64,000 nucleotides of DNA from Spongiactinospora rosea (GTDB taxonomy: Bacteria; Actinomycetota; Actinomycetes; Streptosporangiales; Streptosporangiaceae), in NCBI RefSeq assembly GCF_003315795.1, contig NZ_QMEY01000001.1, forward strand, positions 124,001-188,000, in the 5' to 3' direction. Each line of letters begins with the position of its first letter. The first letter of the stretch is position 1. Under the pieces are notes generated by a model. That model was given only the letters and a program-made list of their open reading frames with translations, was not told the DNA's origin and made no database searches. A program made the position numbers and the translations under genes. This document shows positions 17,251 to 25,354 of the stretch, piece by piece.

Positions 17251-17568
17251 GGGGCTCTGACCTGCGGCGACGCGAGCCAGCAAGATCTTTACTCGGAATT
17301 CGGCGAAAAACTCGCGCAGGTGTTCGATGCCGCGCTAAAGTCGATAGCAATCGGATCGAACACGGGTTCGGACCACGATCTTACCTGCGAGGGGTGCGCC
17401 ATGGGAAGAGCGATCATCGCGACGCCCGTCCCCGCGTGCGCTATGACGCTCAACGTGGCACCGCACCTGCTCGCTCCGAAGGCTCCGGGTCGGCCGCGGG
17501 CGACACGCCGTAGCACTTTCTACGGAAATCTACGACGGCCGCTATATCCCGTCATAAAGTCCGAGAGC
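17251..17568. other. gap between the L11 paralogue and the AAA ATPase gene
   Basis: About 320 bases. The ATPase frame is open through part of it, from 17320, but no ribosome site or homologous N-terminus supports translation. TAAAGT at 17555-17560 could be the -10 box of the ATPase gene. Confidence 0.4.
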
Positions 17569-18750
17569 GTGGATCCCGTGCGCAACCCCTATGCCCCCGG
17601 GGCCGGGCAGCGTCCGCCCGAGCTGGCCGGCCGCGATCGTGAGCTCCAGCAGTTCGAGGTCGTGCTGGAACGGGTGGCCCGTGGCCGCCCCGAGCGCAGC
17701 ATGGTCCTCACCGGGCTGCGCGGCGTCGGCAAGACCGTGCTGCTCAACACGTTCAAGTCGATGGCGATGCAGCGCCTGTGGGGCACCGGCAAGATCGAGG
17801 CCCGGCCCGACCAGTCCATCCGGCGGGCGGTCGCCGCCGCGATGCACATGGCGATCCGGGAGCTGGCCCCGCGCCACCGCGCCCCCGAGCGCATCGAAGA
17901 CTTCCTCGGCGTGCTCAAGGCGTTCGCGATGCGCGACCCCTCGGCCGCCAAGGGCACCTCCCACTGGTCGCCCGGCATCGACGTGCCCGCGAGCCGGGGC
18001 CGCGCCGACTCGGGCGACCTGGAGATCGACCTCACCGAGCTGTTCGTCGACGCCGCCTCGGTGGCGACCGACCTCGGGGTCGGCATCGCGCTGTTCATCG
18101 ACGAGATGCAGGACGTGCAGGCCGCCGACGTCTCGGCGCTGTGCGCGGCCTGCCACGAGCTGTCGCAGAGCGGCGGCCCGCTGATCGTGGTCGGCGCGGG
18201 CCTGCCTCACCTGCCGAGCGTGCTCAGCGCCAGCAAGAGCTATTCCGAGCGGCTGTTCCGCTACGCCCGCATCGACCGTCTCGATCGCGCGGCGGCCGAC
18301 CACGCGCTGATCGCGCCGGCCGAGCGTGAGGGGGTCGAGTTCACCCAGGAGGCGCTTGACGCGCTGTACACGGCGGCCGACGGCTACCCCTACTTCGTCC
18401 AGGCGTACGGCAAGGTCACCTGGGATCTCGCGCTCGGCTCGCCGATCACCGCCGACGACGTGCGACTGGCCGCCCCCGAGGCCGAGGCCGAGCTGGCGGT
18501 GGGCTTCTTCGGCAGCCGCTACGAGCGCGCCACCCCCGCCGAGCGCGACTACATGCACGCCATGGCCTCCATCGGCGACGAGCCGGTGGCCACCGCCGAG
18601 GTCGCCGAGGCGCTGACCAGAAAGCCGTCCAGCCTGTCCCCGGCCCGCGACAGCCTGATCAAGAAGGGCCTGATCTACAGCGCCGAACGGGGGTTGATCG
18701 CGTTCACCGTCCCGCACTTCGGCAAGTTCCTTCGCGCGCAGCCCGTCTGA
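17569..18750 (+). CDS. AAA-type ATPase (Orc1/Cdc6-like STAND/AAA protein)
   Basis: A 393-residue P-loop ATPase. The N-terminal part has NPYAPGAGQRPPELAGRDRE, the usual lead into this family; Walker A is GLRGVGKT (about residues 48-55), Walker B is ALFIDEMQD (about 175-183) and a C-terminal winged-helix segment follows (about 330-390). Such single-gene ATPases are common in actinobacteria and resemble Orc1/Cdc6-type or MalT-like NTPases; the function is not established. The GTG at 17569 is chosen because TAAAGT stands eight bases before it; GTG 17578 is an alternative. Downstream lie three direct repeats and a very strong hairpin. Confidence 0.8.
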   Translation: MDPVRNPYAPGAGQRPPELAGRDRELQQFEVVLERVARGRPERSMVLTGLRGVGKTVLLNTFKSMAMQRLWGTGKIEARPDQSIRRAVAAAMHMAIRELAPRHRAPERIEDFLGVLKAFAMRDPSAAKGTSHWSPGIDVPASRGRADSGDLEIDLTELFVDAASVATDLGVGIALFIDEMQDVQAADVSALCAACHELSQSGGPLIVVGAGLPHLPSVLSASKSYSERLFRYARIDRLDRAAADHALIAPAEREGVEFTQEALDALYTAADGYPYFVQAYGKVTWDLALGSPITADDVRLAAPEAEAELAVGFFGSRYERATPAERDYMHAMASIGDEPVATAEVAEALTRKPSSLSPARDSLIKKGLIYSAERGLIAFTVPHFGKFLRAQPV

Positions 18751-18751
18751 A

Positions 18752-18791
18752 CTGTGCGGCCCTGATCTGTGCGGCCCTGATCTGTGTGGCC
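18752..18791 (+). repeat. three 15-base direct repeats
   Basis: CTGTGCGGCCCTGAT occurs at 18752 and 18767, and a third partial copy (CTGTGTGGCC) at 18782, immediately after the ATPase stop codon. Confidence 0.8.
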
Positions 18792-18808
18792 GAGCCGGCC
18801 TCCTAGAC

Positions 18809-18852
18809 CTCTATACGGCTCTCTAGTGGGGAAGCTAGAGAGCCGTATAGAG
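18809..18852. terminator. perfect 18-base inverted repeat between convergent genes
   Basis: CTCTATACGGCTCTCTAG and its exact reverse complement flank an eight-base loop (18827-18834). It lies between the ATPase gene (+) and the MauE-like gene (-). It may be a bidirectional terminator, although no T-run follows; its AT-rich stem is unlike the other terminators here. Confidence 0.55.
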
Positions 18853-18915
18853 CTATATCGAGCTGTCCTCGGTTCCTAGGTTCCTAATTCTGGGCTTCTA
18901 TATGGCGTTCTAGCG

Positions 18916-19770
18916 TCAGGCCGATACGGGGATAGATTCCCGTAGCGGCTCTACCGGCACGCCGTCCGCGCTCACCACCGCCGCCCGCACCGGCGGTCGT
19001 CGGCCGCTCAGGTAGACGGCGAAGACCACGTCGACCGGTGCCCCGTCGGGCGTCCGGCCGGCGAACGCGAAGAACCGCCAGCACAGTTCCCGCCAGCTGT
19101 CCACCGGCTCGCCGCCGGTGAGCAGCATCCGGTGGTCGTCCCAGGCCGCGCTGGCGCGCAGCCGGGAGAGCGCGGTGCCCGGCGCGAGCGGGCGCTGTTC
19201 GCACGGCGCGCGATGCCGGAGCCGCGCCAGCGCCTCCTCCAGCTCCGGCGAGAACACGGCCAGCAGCGCGAGGCCCACCGCCATGCATCCCGCCATCGTC
19301 CAGGTGATGCCGGACATCGCCGCCCATCCGGTGCCGGGGTACACGAGCGTGCCGGCGGCCATGGCGGTCAGCAGTACCGTCCGGCCGATCGAGCGCACCC
19401 CGATCGGACGCGAACTGACCTCGCCGAAGCAGCCGCACCCCACGTCGGGACGCCGCCGCCGCAGATCGACGAGCACATAGGTGGACATGGCGAAGAATCC
19501 CGCCGTCGCCCAGCGGAAGAACGGATGTGTCGTGAACGTCATCCCGGCGGCGAGCGTCAGCTCGCCCGCCGCGCATATGGCGAACGCCGGCACACGCCAG
19601 CGTTCGGGCACTAGTACGGCCGGTCCGAGCCTGGTCAGCCCGCCCGGTTCGGCGTCGGCGCGGATCGTTGCCACCTTCGCGGCACTCCCCAGCGCCAGCA
19701 GTAACACCACCAGCGGCAGTTGCGCCGAGGCGACCGTCGCCGGCATGTCACCCCAATCCGATCCTGGCAT
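18916..19770 (-). CDS. MauE/DoxX-like membrane protein
   Basis: A 284-residue protein with about five membrane segments in the first 175 residues and a soluble C-terminal region (about 180-284). The cytoplasmic-loop motif DVGCGCFGE (about residues 110-118) is the vicinal cysteine motif of the MauE/vitamin-K-epoxide-type family. In methylamine utilisation MauE works with MauD in forming the many disulfides of the dehydrogenase light chain. ATG 19770 has AAGGGG seven bases upstream; an alternative is ATG 19746. It overlaps the 3' end of the upstream Cys-rich gene by 23 bases, so the two are translated together. The C-terminal extension is unusual for MauE. Confidence 0.75.
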   Translation of the reverse strand: MPGSDWGDMPATVASAQLPLVVLLLALGSAAKVATIRADAEPGGLTRLGPAVLVPERWRVPAFAICAAGELTLAAGMTFTTHPFFRWATAGFFAMSTYVLVDLRRRRPDVGCGCFGEVSSRPIGVRSIGRTVLLTAMAAGTLVYPGTGWAAMSGITWTMAGCMAVGLALLAVFSPELEEALARLRHRAPCEQRPLAPGTALSRLRASAAWDDHRMLLTGGEPVDSWRELCWRFFAFAGRTPDGAPVDVVFAVYLSGRRPPVRAAVVSADGVPVEPLRESIPVSA

Positions 19771-20776
19771 TGAAACACCCCTTGATCAGGTCTCCACCCA
19801 GTTCGACGAAAGAGACGGGCGACACCTCCGCAATTCTGCCGCGCGGTGATGTGTCGCATTCCACGCACCGGTCACAGAATCGCCCGGCGAGGCAGCCGCA
19901 GGCGACGATCGGGATCGACATCGCGCGTCCGGTGCAGGTGTTCTGCACATTGAGCAGCGAACCCAGCGCGAGGTACGGCAGGCCCGCGCACGATGTCCCC
20001 GCGTCGTCGCAGCCGCTGTCGGACCGTTCCAGCATGGGGTAGGCGGCTCCGTGGCCGTCGCCCGAGATGTACTGGTCCGTGGTGCTTCGGTGTCCGTTCC
20101 GTGCCCGGCGCCCGCTCTCTACTCGGTGTCCGCTCTCCGGGATGGCGTCCGACCAGGTGACCGTGCCGGCCACGCGGGACTGCGCCCCGCCGTACGCGGG
20201 CGGCGGAACCGGTACGGCCCGCGCCCGGTAGGGCGGTTGCGAGGTGGCGGGCAGCCGCGCGGACAGTACGTCGCCCTCGCGCACGCCGATCGCATCGAAG
20301 AGGTACCCCGGCTCGAATTTCGGATGCCGTACTCGGAGTCTTCCAGACGCCCGATAAGGGATGACGATCGTGTGCCGGCCCCGGTGCGGACCGGCGTCCA
20401 GTTCGACGAGCTGGTCCTTGCCGTCCGGGCGGATCGACACGATCGTCCCGGTGATCCGGGTCGTGTCAGCCCATATCCGGTCAACGACCTTGCCTTCGTG
20501 AACCGTACGCATGACCACGTTCGTCCCTGCGGGCAGATCCGTGACGGGCACGTCACCGCCGCGCCAGGCGACCGCCCACGGGGCGACCACCAGGCGCTCC
20601 TCCGTCCCGTTCCCGGCCTCGACGACGATCATGTGCGGGCTCGCGTCGAGGATCCGCCCGGTGACCGCGCGCAGCGGCTCTTGGCCGCCGTCCGGGCTCT
20701 CCGGCCGCTCGGGAGTGCGCCCGAGTGCGGCCGCGGCGAGGGCGCGACGCCGGTGAACGGTGGTCGGGTCGGTCAT
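19748..20776 (-). CDS. hypothetical protein with C-terminal cysteine-rich domain
   Basis: A 342-residue protein of unknown function. Residues 30-200 look beta-rich and OB-like (two repeats of a VTGRI...TGTIV pattern). The last 100 residues contain nine Cys, including GCDDAGTSC, VACGCLAG and RFCDRCVECD. There is no signal peptide or membrane segment at the N-terminus. The next gene encodes a MauE-like redox membrane protein and overlaps it, so a joint role in disulfide or metal-cluster formation is plausible (inference). The start is ATG 20776 with AGGCGG just before; longer frames lack support. Confidence 0.65.
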   Translation of the reverse strand: MTDPTTVHRRRALAAAALGRTPERPESPDGGQEPLRAVTGRILDASPHMIVVEAGNGTEERLVVAPWAVAWRGGDVPVTDLPAGTNVVMRTVHEGKVVDRIWADTTRITGTIVSIRPDGKDQLVELDAGPHRGRHTIVIPYRASGRLRVRHPKFEPGYLFDAIGVREGDVLSARLPATSQPPYRARAVPVPPPAYGGAQSRVAGTVTWSDAIPESGHRVESGRRARNGHRSTTDQYISGDGHGAAYPMLERSDSGCDDAGTSCAGLPYLALGSLLNVQNTCTGRAMSIPIVACGCLAGRFCDRCVECDTSPRGRIAEVSPVSFVELGGDLIKGCFNARIGLG

Positions 20777-21356
20777 CCGCCTGTCCCAATCGTCTTTCTG
20801 GTCGTCCGTGCTCACCGGCGTCCTCGCGGTGCACGAGGTCCGGCGATCCCCTCTCTCGGCCACAGGGCTGGCCGCTGCGAGGCCCCTCCATGACCTCTCA
20901 GGAGACAGCCTCACACGGGCAGAGGGTGTATCGAGTATGTTCTGCTGATATTTCCCGACGGATGGTGTGGCAGATAGACATTTCCGTCCCTGAGTGGAAA
21001 AGTACGCCTACCGCTTCTCAGCAATCCTTACCCTGACCAGGGGTATCGGCTACCTGGCGGTTTCTCGCGGTTTGTGCTCCGGCTGTCCACAGCGCCGGCC
21101 GATGCCGCTGTGGCTGGATGGCCCGCTCTGGCCTCTGGTCGCCGAGTGGGTCCTGTTGCTCCTGTCTCGTTAGTTGGCCCTTCTTTGCTGTTGGCAGGGC
21201 GAAACCTGGATTTCGGTTCAGCCGTATCAGGCGGTCCGGCTGCGATTCTGGCCACAAGGGAGGTGTCCGGCAAATGCTGCCCGGCGTGGGGGCTATGGCC
21301 GTGACACGGTACCGAGGCGCACGGGCAAGCCCCTCTGTTGTCGGCGGGTGATCGTG
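20777..21356. other. intergenic region upstream of two divergent genes
   Basis: About 580 bases between the divergent Cys-rich gene and the sigma factor gene. No convincing coding sequence. CCACAGCG and CGCTGTGG form an eight-pair inverted repeat at 21087-21113. Base composition is less GC-rich around 20930-21030. Confidence 0.4.
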
Positions 21357-21857
21357 ATGGACGTGCAAACCGATGACTTCCGCGCGTACGTCGAGGCGCG
21401 CGGACCGGCGCTGCTCCGTACCGCCTGCCGGCTCACCGGCAACCCCGTGGACGCCGAGGACCTGCTCCAGTCCGCGCTCGCCAAGACGTACCTGGCCTGG
21501 GACCGCATCCAGGACCGCGCGGCCCTCGACGGATACGTGCGGCGGGCCATGGTCAACATCAACATCTCCTGGTGGCGGCGGCGCAAGCTGGAGGAGTACC
21601 CGGCCGAGGAACTGCCCGAGCCGCCCGCGGCCCCGCACGCCGGCCACGAGCACGCGTACGAACTGCTGGAACAGGCCCTCGACCGGCTCCCGGAGCGGAT
21701 GCGGGCCGCGGTCGTACTGCGCTACTACGAGGACATGACCGAACCGGAGATCGCCAAGACGCTGGGCATCAGCGTCGGCACGGTCAAGAGCACGGTCTCG
21801 CGGGCCATGGCCAAACTCCGCGGCGAACTCGTCGTCCCGGCACAACGCCGCGCCTGA
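21357..21857 (+). CDS. SigE-family ECF RNA polymerase sigma factor
   Basis: A 166-residue ECF sigma factor of the actinobacterial SigE (SigE-like, group with DFRAYVEARGPALLRTA) family. Region 2 is residues 5-75 (NPVDAEDLLQSALAKTYLAW) and region 4 is about 105-155 (RMRAAVVLRYYEDMTEPEIA followed by GTVKSTVSRAMAKLR). It directs RNA polymerase to a small regulon, probably stress-related. No anti-sigma factor gene is next to it; the following gene is a convergent MarR regulator. The start is ATG 21357; GTG codons at 21348 and 21354 are alternatives sharing the GGCGGG site. Confidence 0.92.
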   Translation: MDVQTDDFRAYVEARGPALLRTACRLTGNPVDAEDLLQSALAKTYLAWDRIQDRAALDGYVRRAMVNINISWWRRRKLEEYPAEELPEPPAAPHAGHEHAYELLEQALDRLPERMRAAVVLRYYEDMTEPEIAKTLGISVGTVKSTVSRAMAKLRGELVVPAQRRA

Positions 21858-21886
21858 CTAGGCCGAATGCCGTGGCCATGCGCCCG

Positions 21887-22366
21887 CTATGCGCCCTCTT
21901 CGCCGCTCGCCCCCGCGGTCGCGCACGGCCGTACGACGTCACGGATCACGCGCAGCGCCGCCAGCAGGCCGTCCAGCTGCTCGGGGGTGAGCAGCCCGGT
22001 GAACCACCGCTCGATGTCGTCGAGGTGCTGCGGAAGCACCTTCGCCAGCGCGTCGGCCCCCGCGCCCGTGAGCGCCGCGTACGAGGCCCGCCGATCGGTC
22101 TCGCACGCCTGGCGCTCGACCAGGCCGTCGCGCTCCAGCCGGTCGACGACGCGGGTCATGCCACTGGTGGACAGGGTGGTCTGGGCGGCGAGGTCGCTCA
22201 TCCGAAGCCTGCGGCAAGGCGAGCGGGACAGCCGGATCAGCGTCTCGAAGTCGATCTCCGACAGCCCGGCGGCGGCGAACGACGGCTCCATCTTCGCGGA
22301 CAATCCGGTCTGGACTTCGGTAAGCAGGCCCATGGCGGTGAGTCTGGGGTCGTCGAACGAGTGCAT
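21887..22366 (-). CDS. MarR-family transcriptional regulator
   Basis: A 159-residue dimeric winged-helix repressor. The wHTH is visible at about residues 50-105 (LRMSDLAAQTTLSTSGMTRV, then RLERDGLVERQACETDRRAS, the family DxRxxx wing). It is divergent from the YceI gene with a 103-base gap, so that gene and itself are the probable targets. ATG 22366 follows TACACT by six bases, indicating a leaderless mRNA. Its ligand cannot be predicted; MarR-YceI pairs are often linked to lipophilic or phenolic compounds (family knowledge). Confidence 0.9.
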   Translation of the reverse strand: MHSFDDPRLTAMGLLTEVQTGLSAKMEPSFAAAGLSEIDFETLIRLSRSPCRRLRMSDLAAQTTLSTSGMTRVVDRLERDGLVERQACETDRRASYAALTGAGADALAKVLPQHLDDIERWFTGLLTPEQLDGLLAALRVIRDVVRPCATAGASGEEGA

Positions 22367-22372
22367 TCGAAC

Positions 22373-22378
22373 AGTGTA
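22373..22378 (-). promoter_or_regulatory. -10 box of a leaderless marR promoter
   Basis: TACACT followed by six bases and the ATG of the MarR-family gene, minus strand. Confidence 0.5.
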
Positions 22379-22389
22379 GACGACGTTAG

Positions 22390-22418
22390 TTGACGAGAGG
22401 AATAGTGGTCCGATAGAA
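22390..22418 (+). promoter_or_regulatory. probable promoter of the YceI-family gene
   Basis: TTGACG (22390-22395), 17 bases, ATAGAA (22413-22418). The MarR operator probably overlaps it, but no clear dyad is seen. Confidence 0.4.
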
Positions 22419-22469
22419 ATCTGAGTGAGCAACCATCCGCTCTTCAACTATCCTCGCGAGGAGAAGACC

Positions 22470-23033
22470 ATGGGCACCCGTGCATGGGAAGGTCTCACGA
22501 TCCCGACCGCCGGCACCTACACCATCGACGCCGTGCACTCCAACATCGGCTTTGTGGTGAAGCACATGATGGTCAGCAAGGTCCGCGGCAGCTTCACGAA
22601 GTTCTCCGGTAGCATCACCATCGCCGAGAACCCCACGGAGTCCACGGCCGAGGTCACCATCGCGTCCGACAGCATCGACACCGGCGTCGCCGACCGCGAC
22701 GGCCACCTCCGCGGCGACGACTTCCTGGCCACCGAGAAGTACCCGGAGCTGAAGTTCCGCACCACCCGCTTCATCGGCCGCTCCGGCGGCGAGTTCACCG
22801 TCGCGGGCGACCTCACCATCCGGGAGGTCACCAAGGAGGTCCAGCTCACCGTCGAATACGGCGGTACCGGGACGAACCCGTGGGGGCAGGAAGTATGGGG
22901 TTTCTCCCTCACCACGGAGTTCGACCGCGAGGACTTCGGCCTCACCTGGAACCAGGCCCTGGAGACCGGCGGCGTCCTGGTCAGCAAGAAGGTCAAGGTA
23001 GAGATCGAGGCCGAGGCCCAGCCCGCCGCCTGA
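22470..23033 (+). CDS. YceI-family polyisoprenoid-binding protein
   Basis: A 187-residue lipocalin-like beta barrel of the YceI family, which binds polyisoprenoids or similar long lipids. The family pattern is clear: TYTIDAVHSNIGFVVKHMMV (residues 16-35), FSGSI, DTGVADRDGHLRGDDFLATE (about 70-90) and LTIREVTKEVQLTVEYGG. There is no signal peptide, as in the actinobacterial cytoplasmic subgroup. A strong ribosome site, GAGGAGA, precedes ATG 22470. It is divergent from the MarR gene that probably controls it. A strong hairpin follows the stop codon. Confidence 0.93.
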   Translation: MGTRAWEGLTIPTAGTYTIDAVHSNIGFVVKHMMVSKVRGSFTKFSGSITIAENPTESTAEVTIASDSIDTGVADRDGHLRGDDFLATEKYPELKFRTTRFIGRSGGEFTVAGDLTIREVTKEVQLTVEYGGTGTNPWGQEVWGFSLTTEFDREDFGLTWNQALETGGVLVSKKVKVEIEAEAQPAA

Positions 23034-23052
23034 CCACCCCGCCACTTGCCCA

Positions 23053-23085
23053 CATCCTTTGTCCACAGGTTGTGGACAAAGGATG
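23053..23085. terminator. 15-base inverted repeat made of two facing DnaA-box sequences
   Basis: CATCCTTTGTCCACA and its exact complement flank GGT. It lies 19 bases after the YceI stop, so it may end that transcript. The inner part is TTGTCCACA (23059-23067) facing TGTGGACAA (23071-23079), each a perfect actinobacterial DnaA box. Confidence 0.6.
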
Positions 23086-23198
23086 TCGGGCCCTGCCCCT
23101 TGGTGGAGTCGAGAGGTGGTTTCGCCCCTCCACCTGCCAATCCGCTTTGCCGCTTGGCCCCGCTGCCGGTACGCTGTCGTGAGCCACAGTGGCAACCA

Positions 23199-23287
23199 GG
23201 AGGCTTCGCCTAGTCAGGTCTATGGCGCCGCACTGCTAATGCGGTTTGGGTTCACGCCCATCCCGGGTTCAAATCCCGGAGCCTCCG
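23199..23287 (+). tRNA. tRNA-Ser (anticodon GCT)
   Basis: Reads AGC/AGU. Acceptor stem GGAGGCT with AGCCTCC and discriminator G; anticodon arm CCGCA, loop CTGCTAA, TGCGG with GCT at 34-36; long variable arm; T arm CCGGG-TTCAAAT-CCCGG. No CCA is encoded. Its 3' end borders an eroded accessory region, as expected for an integration target. Confidence 0.97.
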
Positions 23288-23293
23288 CACATC

Positions 23294-23329
23294 AAGGGCC
23301 CTCTCCCGCGTTCGGGAGCAGGGCCTTTT
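23294..23329 (+). terminator. tRNA-Ser(GCT) terminator
   Basis: AGGGCCCT-CTCCCG pairs with CGGGAG-CAGGGCC around CGTT, followed by TTTT. Confidence 0.75.
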
Positions 23330-23339
23330 CGATCTCCAT

Positions 23340-23620
23340 GGATGTCGTGGTTGCAGTTGCCCAGGTATCGCCCGAGAGAGTGCCCCCGATGCGGCCGGCC
23401 GTCGGGTGGCCCGGTGGACGTACGGCCGGACCTCGATGCCGTCGAACTCGGCGGGCGCGATGGGCAGGCCCGGTAGCACAGGGGGTGGGGTCGGCGTCCA
23501 TCACCGGTACCTGCCTGGCGGGGCAGGCCGGTGGTTTCGTCCTTGGCCTGTACGTCGCCTTTGGCGTCGAAGTCGCGTGCCTTGACGATCTCGCGGAGGA
23601 TATAGCAGCCGATGCTCGAC
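23340..23620 (-). pseudogene. frameshifted remnant, possibly of an integrative element gene
   Basis: On the minus strand one frame reads CYILREIVKARDFDAKGDVQ and KDETTGLPRQAG (about 23610-23510), and another frame continues LPIAPAEFDGIEVRPYV (about 23465-23410). The two look like parts of one small protein broken by a frameshift. The style recalls cargo proteins of pSAM2-type actinobacterial integrative elements, and it lies right after a tRNA gene. No intact frame exists. Confidence 0.35.
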
Positions 23621-23624
23621 CTGT

Positions 23625-24144
23625 CTACGGAAGGCAGTAGGCGGCGGTGGCGTCGTCGAACGGCTTGCCGCGTGGCCGGCGTTCGCCGTGCGGGTCGGAG
23701 TGTTCCGCGTGCCGTACCGCCTCGATCAATGCGGCCGGGCCGTCGTCGCGCAGGAGGTCCATGGTCTGACGCCAGGTCGCCAGCGCGAACAGATCGACCA
23801 GCCGGGACGCGCCGTCACTGAGCACCGCCGCCGCCTTGACCGCCGTGGCCGGTACCGAGCCGGTGAGCGCGTGTTCGGCGGCGAGTGGATCGACCGAGGC
23901 GACCCAGAACCCGCTCTCCCGGTTGCCGGAAGGACCGCAACGTCTCGATGTAGTCGCGCAGGGCGCGATCGTGCTCGGTGTTGTCACCGGGCGGGCACCG
24001 CGCGCCTGCTCCGCCGTACGGAGCGAACGCGCCGGCCGGGGTTGCCTCGCCGCCACACAGATACAGCCCTACGATCGCCACTACATCACCGGCCTCCGTA
24101 GATGGCTGGGGGCGATCGAGGATCCGTGCTTCGTACCTCGGCAC
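23625..24144 (-). pseudogene. frameshifted hypothetical protein gene
   Basis: An N-terminal part (MPRYEARILDRPQPS to DRALRDYIETLRSF, about 24144-23945) and a C-terminal part in another frame (ESGFWVASVDPLAAEHALTG to FDDATAAYCLP, about 23925-23625) join into one protein of about 173 residues if a single frameshift near 23935 is corrected. Function unknown; no domain is recognised. It lies in the eroded stretch next to tRNA-Ser(GCT). A sequencing error could produce the same picture. Confidence 0.5.
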
Positions 24145-24235
24145 GGCTCACCGAGTGACGTGGTTGAGGTCTGCTAGGGCGCGGCAGTCCTGCTTCGGAT
24201 GGTGGTGACGGGCGCCCGCGCATCATGATGGACGG

Positions 24236-24535
24236 GTGCTGACTGAGCCGGAAGCGCGACGCCTTGCGGAAGCCGAGATAGCCCGCCTCTGCGAAGAAGG
24301 ACGTGCGTACTTTGATCCGGAGGACACCTTCGTCGTGTCCGCCATGGAAGAGTGCTCAATCGGCTGGGTTTACCACTACCAATCTGCCCGGTACCTACGA
24401 ACCGGAGAGTCCACCGCCGCGTTGGGTGGTAACGCGCCGATCCTCATCGGCCGCCGCAACGGTGCGATCTTGCCCACAGGCACCGCCTACCCGATTGAGC
24501 ACTACATCCGCGATCACGAGGTATCGGGGGAGTAG
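24236..24535 (+). CDS. Imm35 (YrhB-like) immunity-type protein
   Basis: A 99-residue protein of the Imm35/YrhB fold: LTEPEARRLAEAEIARL at the start, CSIGWVYHYQSARYLRTGES in the middle, then GNAPILI and GTAYPIEHYI. Members of this family sit beside toxins of polymorphic or contact-dependent toxin systems and neutralise them by binding. No toxin gene is visible next to it, and both flanks are eroded, so it may be an orphan immunity gene. The GTG start at 24236 lacks a clear ribosome site. Confidence 0.75.
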   Translation: MLTEPEARRLAEAEIARLCEEGRAYFDPEDTFVVSAMEECSIGWVYHYQSARYLRTGESTAALGGNAPILIGRRNGAILPTGTAYPIEHYIRDHEVSGE

Positions 24536-24958
24536 TGGCAGGCGGCGGTCCTATGCGGCCGAGACGGGCTACTCTGCACCCCAGGTCGAAGCCTGTATCG
24601 CCTTTAGAGCGGTCACGAGCTGTAAAACCATCGGCAGTTCGACGCCGTGCCCGCCGCGCGCCGATGGGGCGGGAACGAGGGGGAACAGCGGGAACACGAT
24701 CAGCGTGCTGAGATGCGTCTTCACAGGTCAAGGAAGATTGACATCTGTCTTTGTAAGCAGGGAATCGCCGAGGTCAGTGCTCGGCCCCCGCTCACCAGGG
24801 TACGGCGGTGCGGGCCGCCGCACAAATGCACCCTTATGGTCGTCACGGCATGGCCGGTCGCCGAACCTGGCCCGGGGCGATCGACGATACTCGATGTCCC
24901 GGAGGTGGAACAGCGACGAGAAGGGCAGCCCGACAGAGCTTGCGACTTTCCCGTGCCG
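24536..24958. other. gap without a convincing gene
   Basis: About 420 bases in the accessory stretch. Frames on both strands have compositions that do not look coding, and no domain is recognised. Confidence 0.35.
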
Positions 24959-25147
24959 TCAACGGCGCCCCCATCGGGCGAGAGCGCGAATGACGCTAGG
25001 GATGTCCTCTTGGCGTGCACGCATGAGCGCGACCAGACCGAGCACCAACCAAGGGATAACGGTGATCAAGACAGCGAAAGCCAATGACACGACAGAGTCA
25101 CCTCCGGAGTCGGTGTCTGTCGCTGGAGCCTGCAACGCATCATGCAC
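24959..25147 (-). CDS. small single-TM protein
   Basis: A 62-residue protein with one clear membrane segment (VVSLAFAVLITVIPWLVLGL, about residues 19-38) followed by a basic cytoplasmic tail, MRARQEDIPSVIRALARWGR. The TM plus EDIP-x-VIRALARW arrangement looks conserved rather than random and recalls small proteins of actinobacterial mobile elements (recall). GTG 25147 is the assumed start; no good ribosome site is visible. Function unknown. Confidence 0.5.
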   Translation of the reverse strand: MHDALQAPATDTDSGGDSVVSLAFAVLITVIPWLVLGLVALMRARQEDIPSVIRALARWGRR

Positions 25148-25354
25148 GGAGGCCGCGCACCCACAAAACAGAATCCAGCGCTCAGAACGCTGAGTTGAGA
25201 ATCACATGTCGCATCGCCTCCCGTCAACCGCCCAAGTCAGCGGCCCACGGGCAATGCGAGCCCTGTGGGTCCGCCGGAACTCCTGCCCATGGATCGGGCC
25301 GAGCGCGACAGGGTCGGCGACACCTGGGAAGCAACTGGAAGGACCGCTCAGTCC

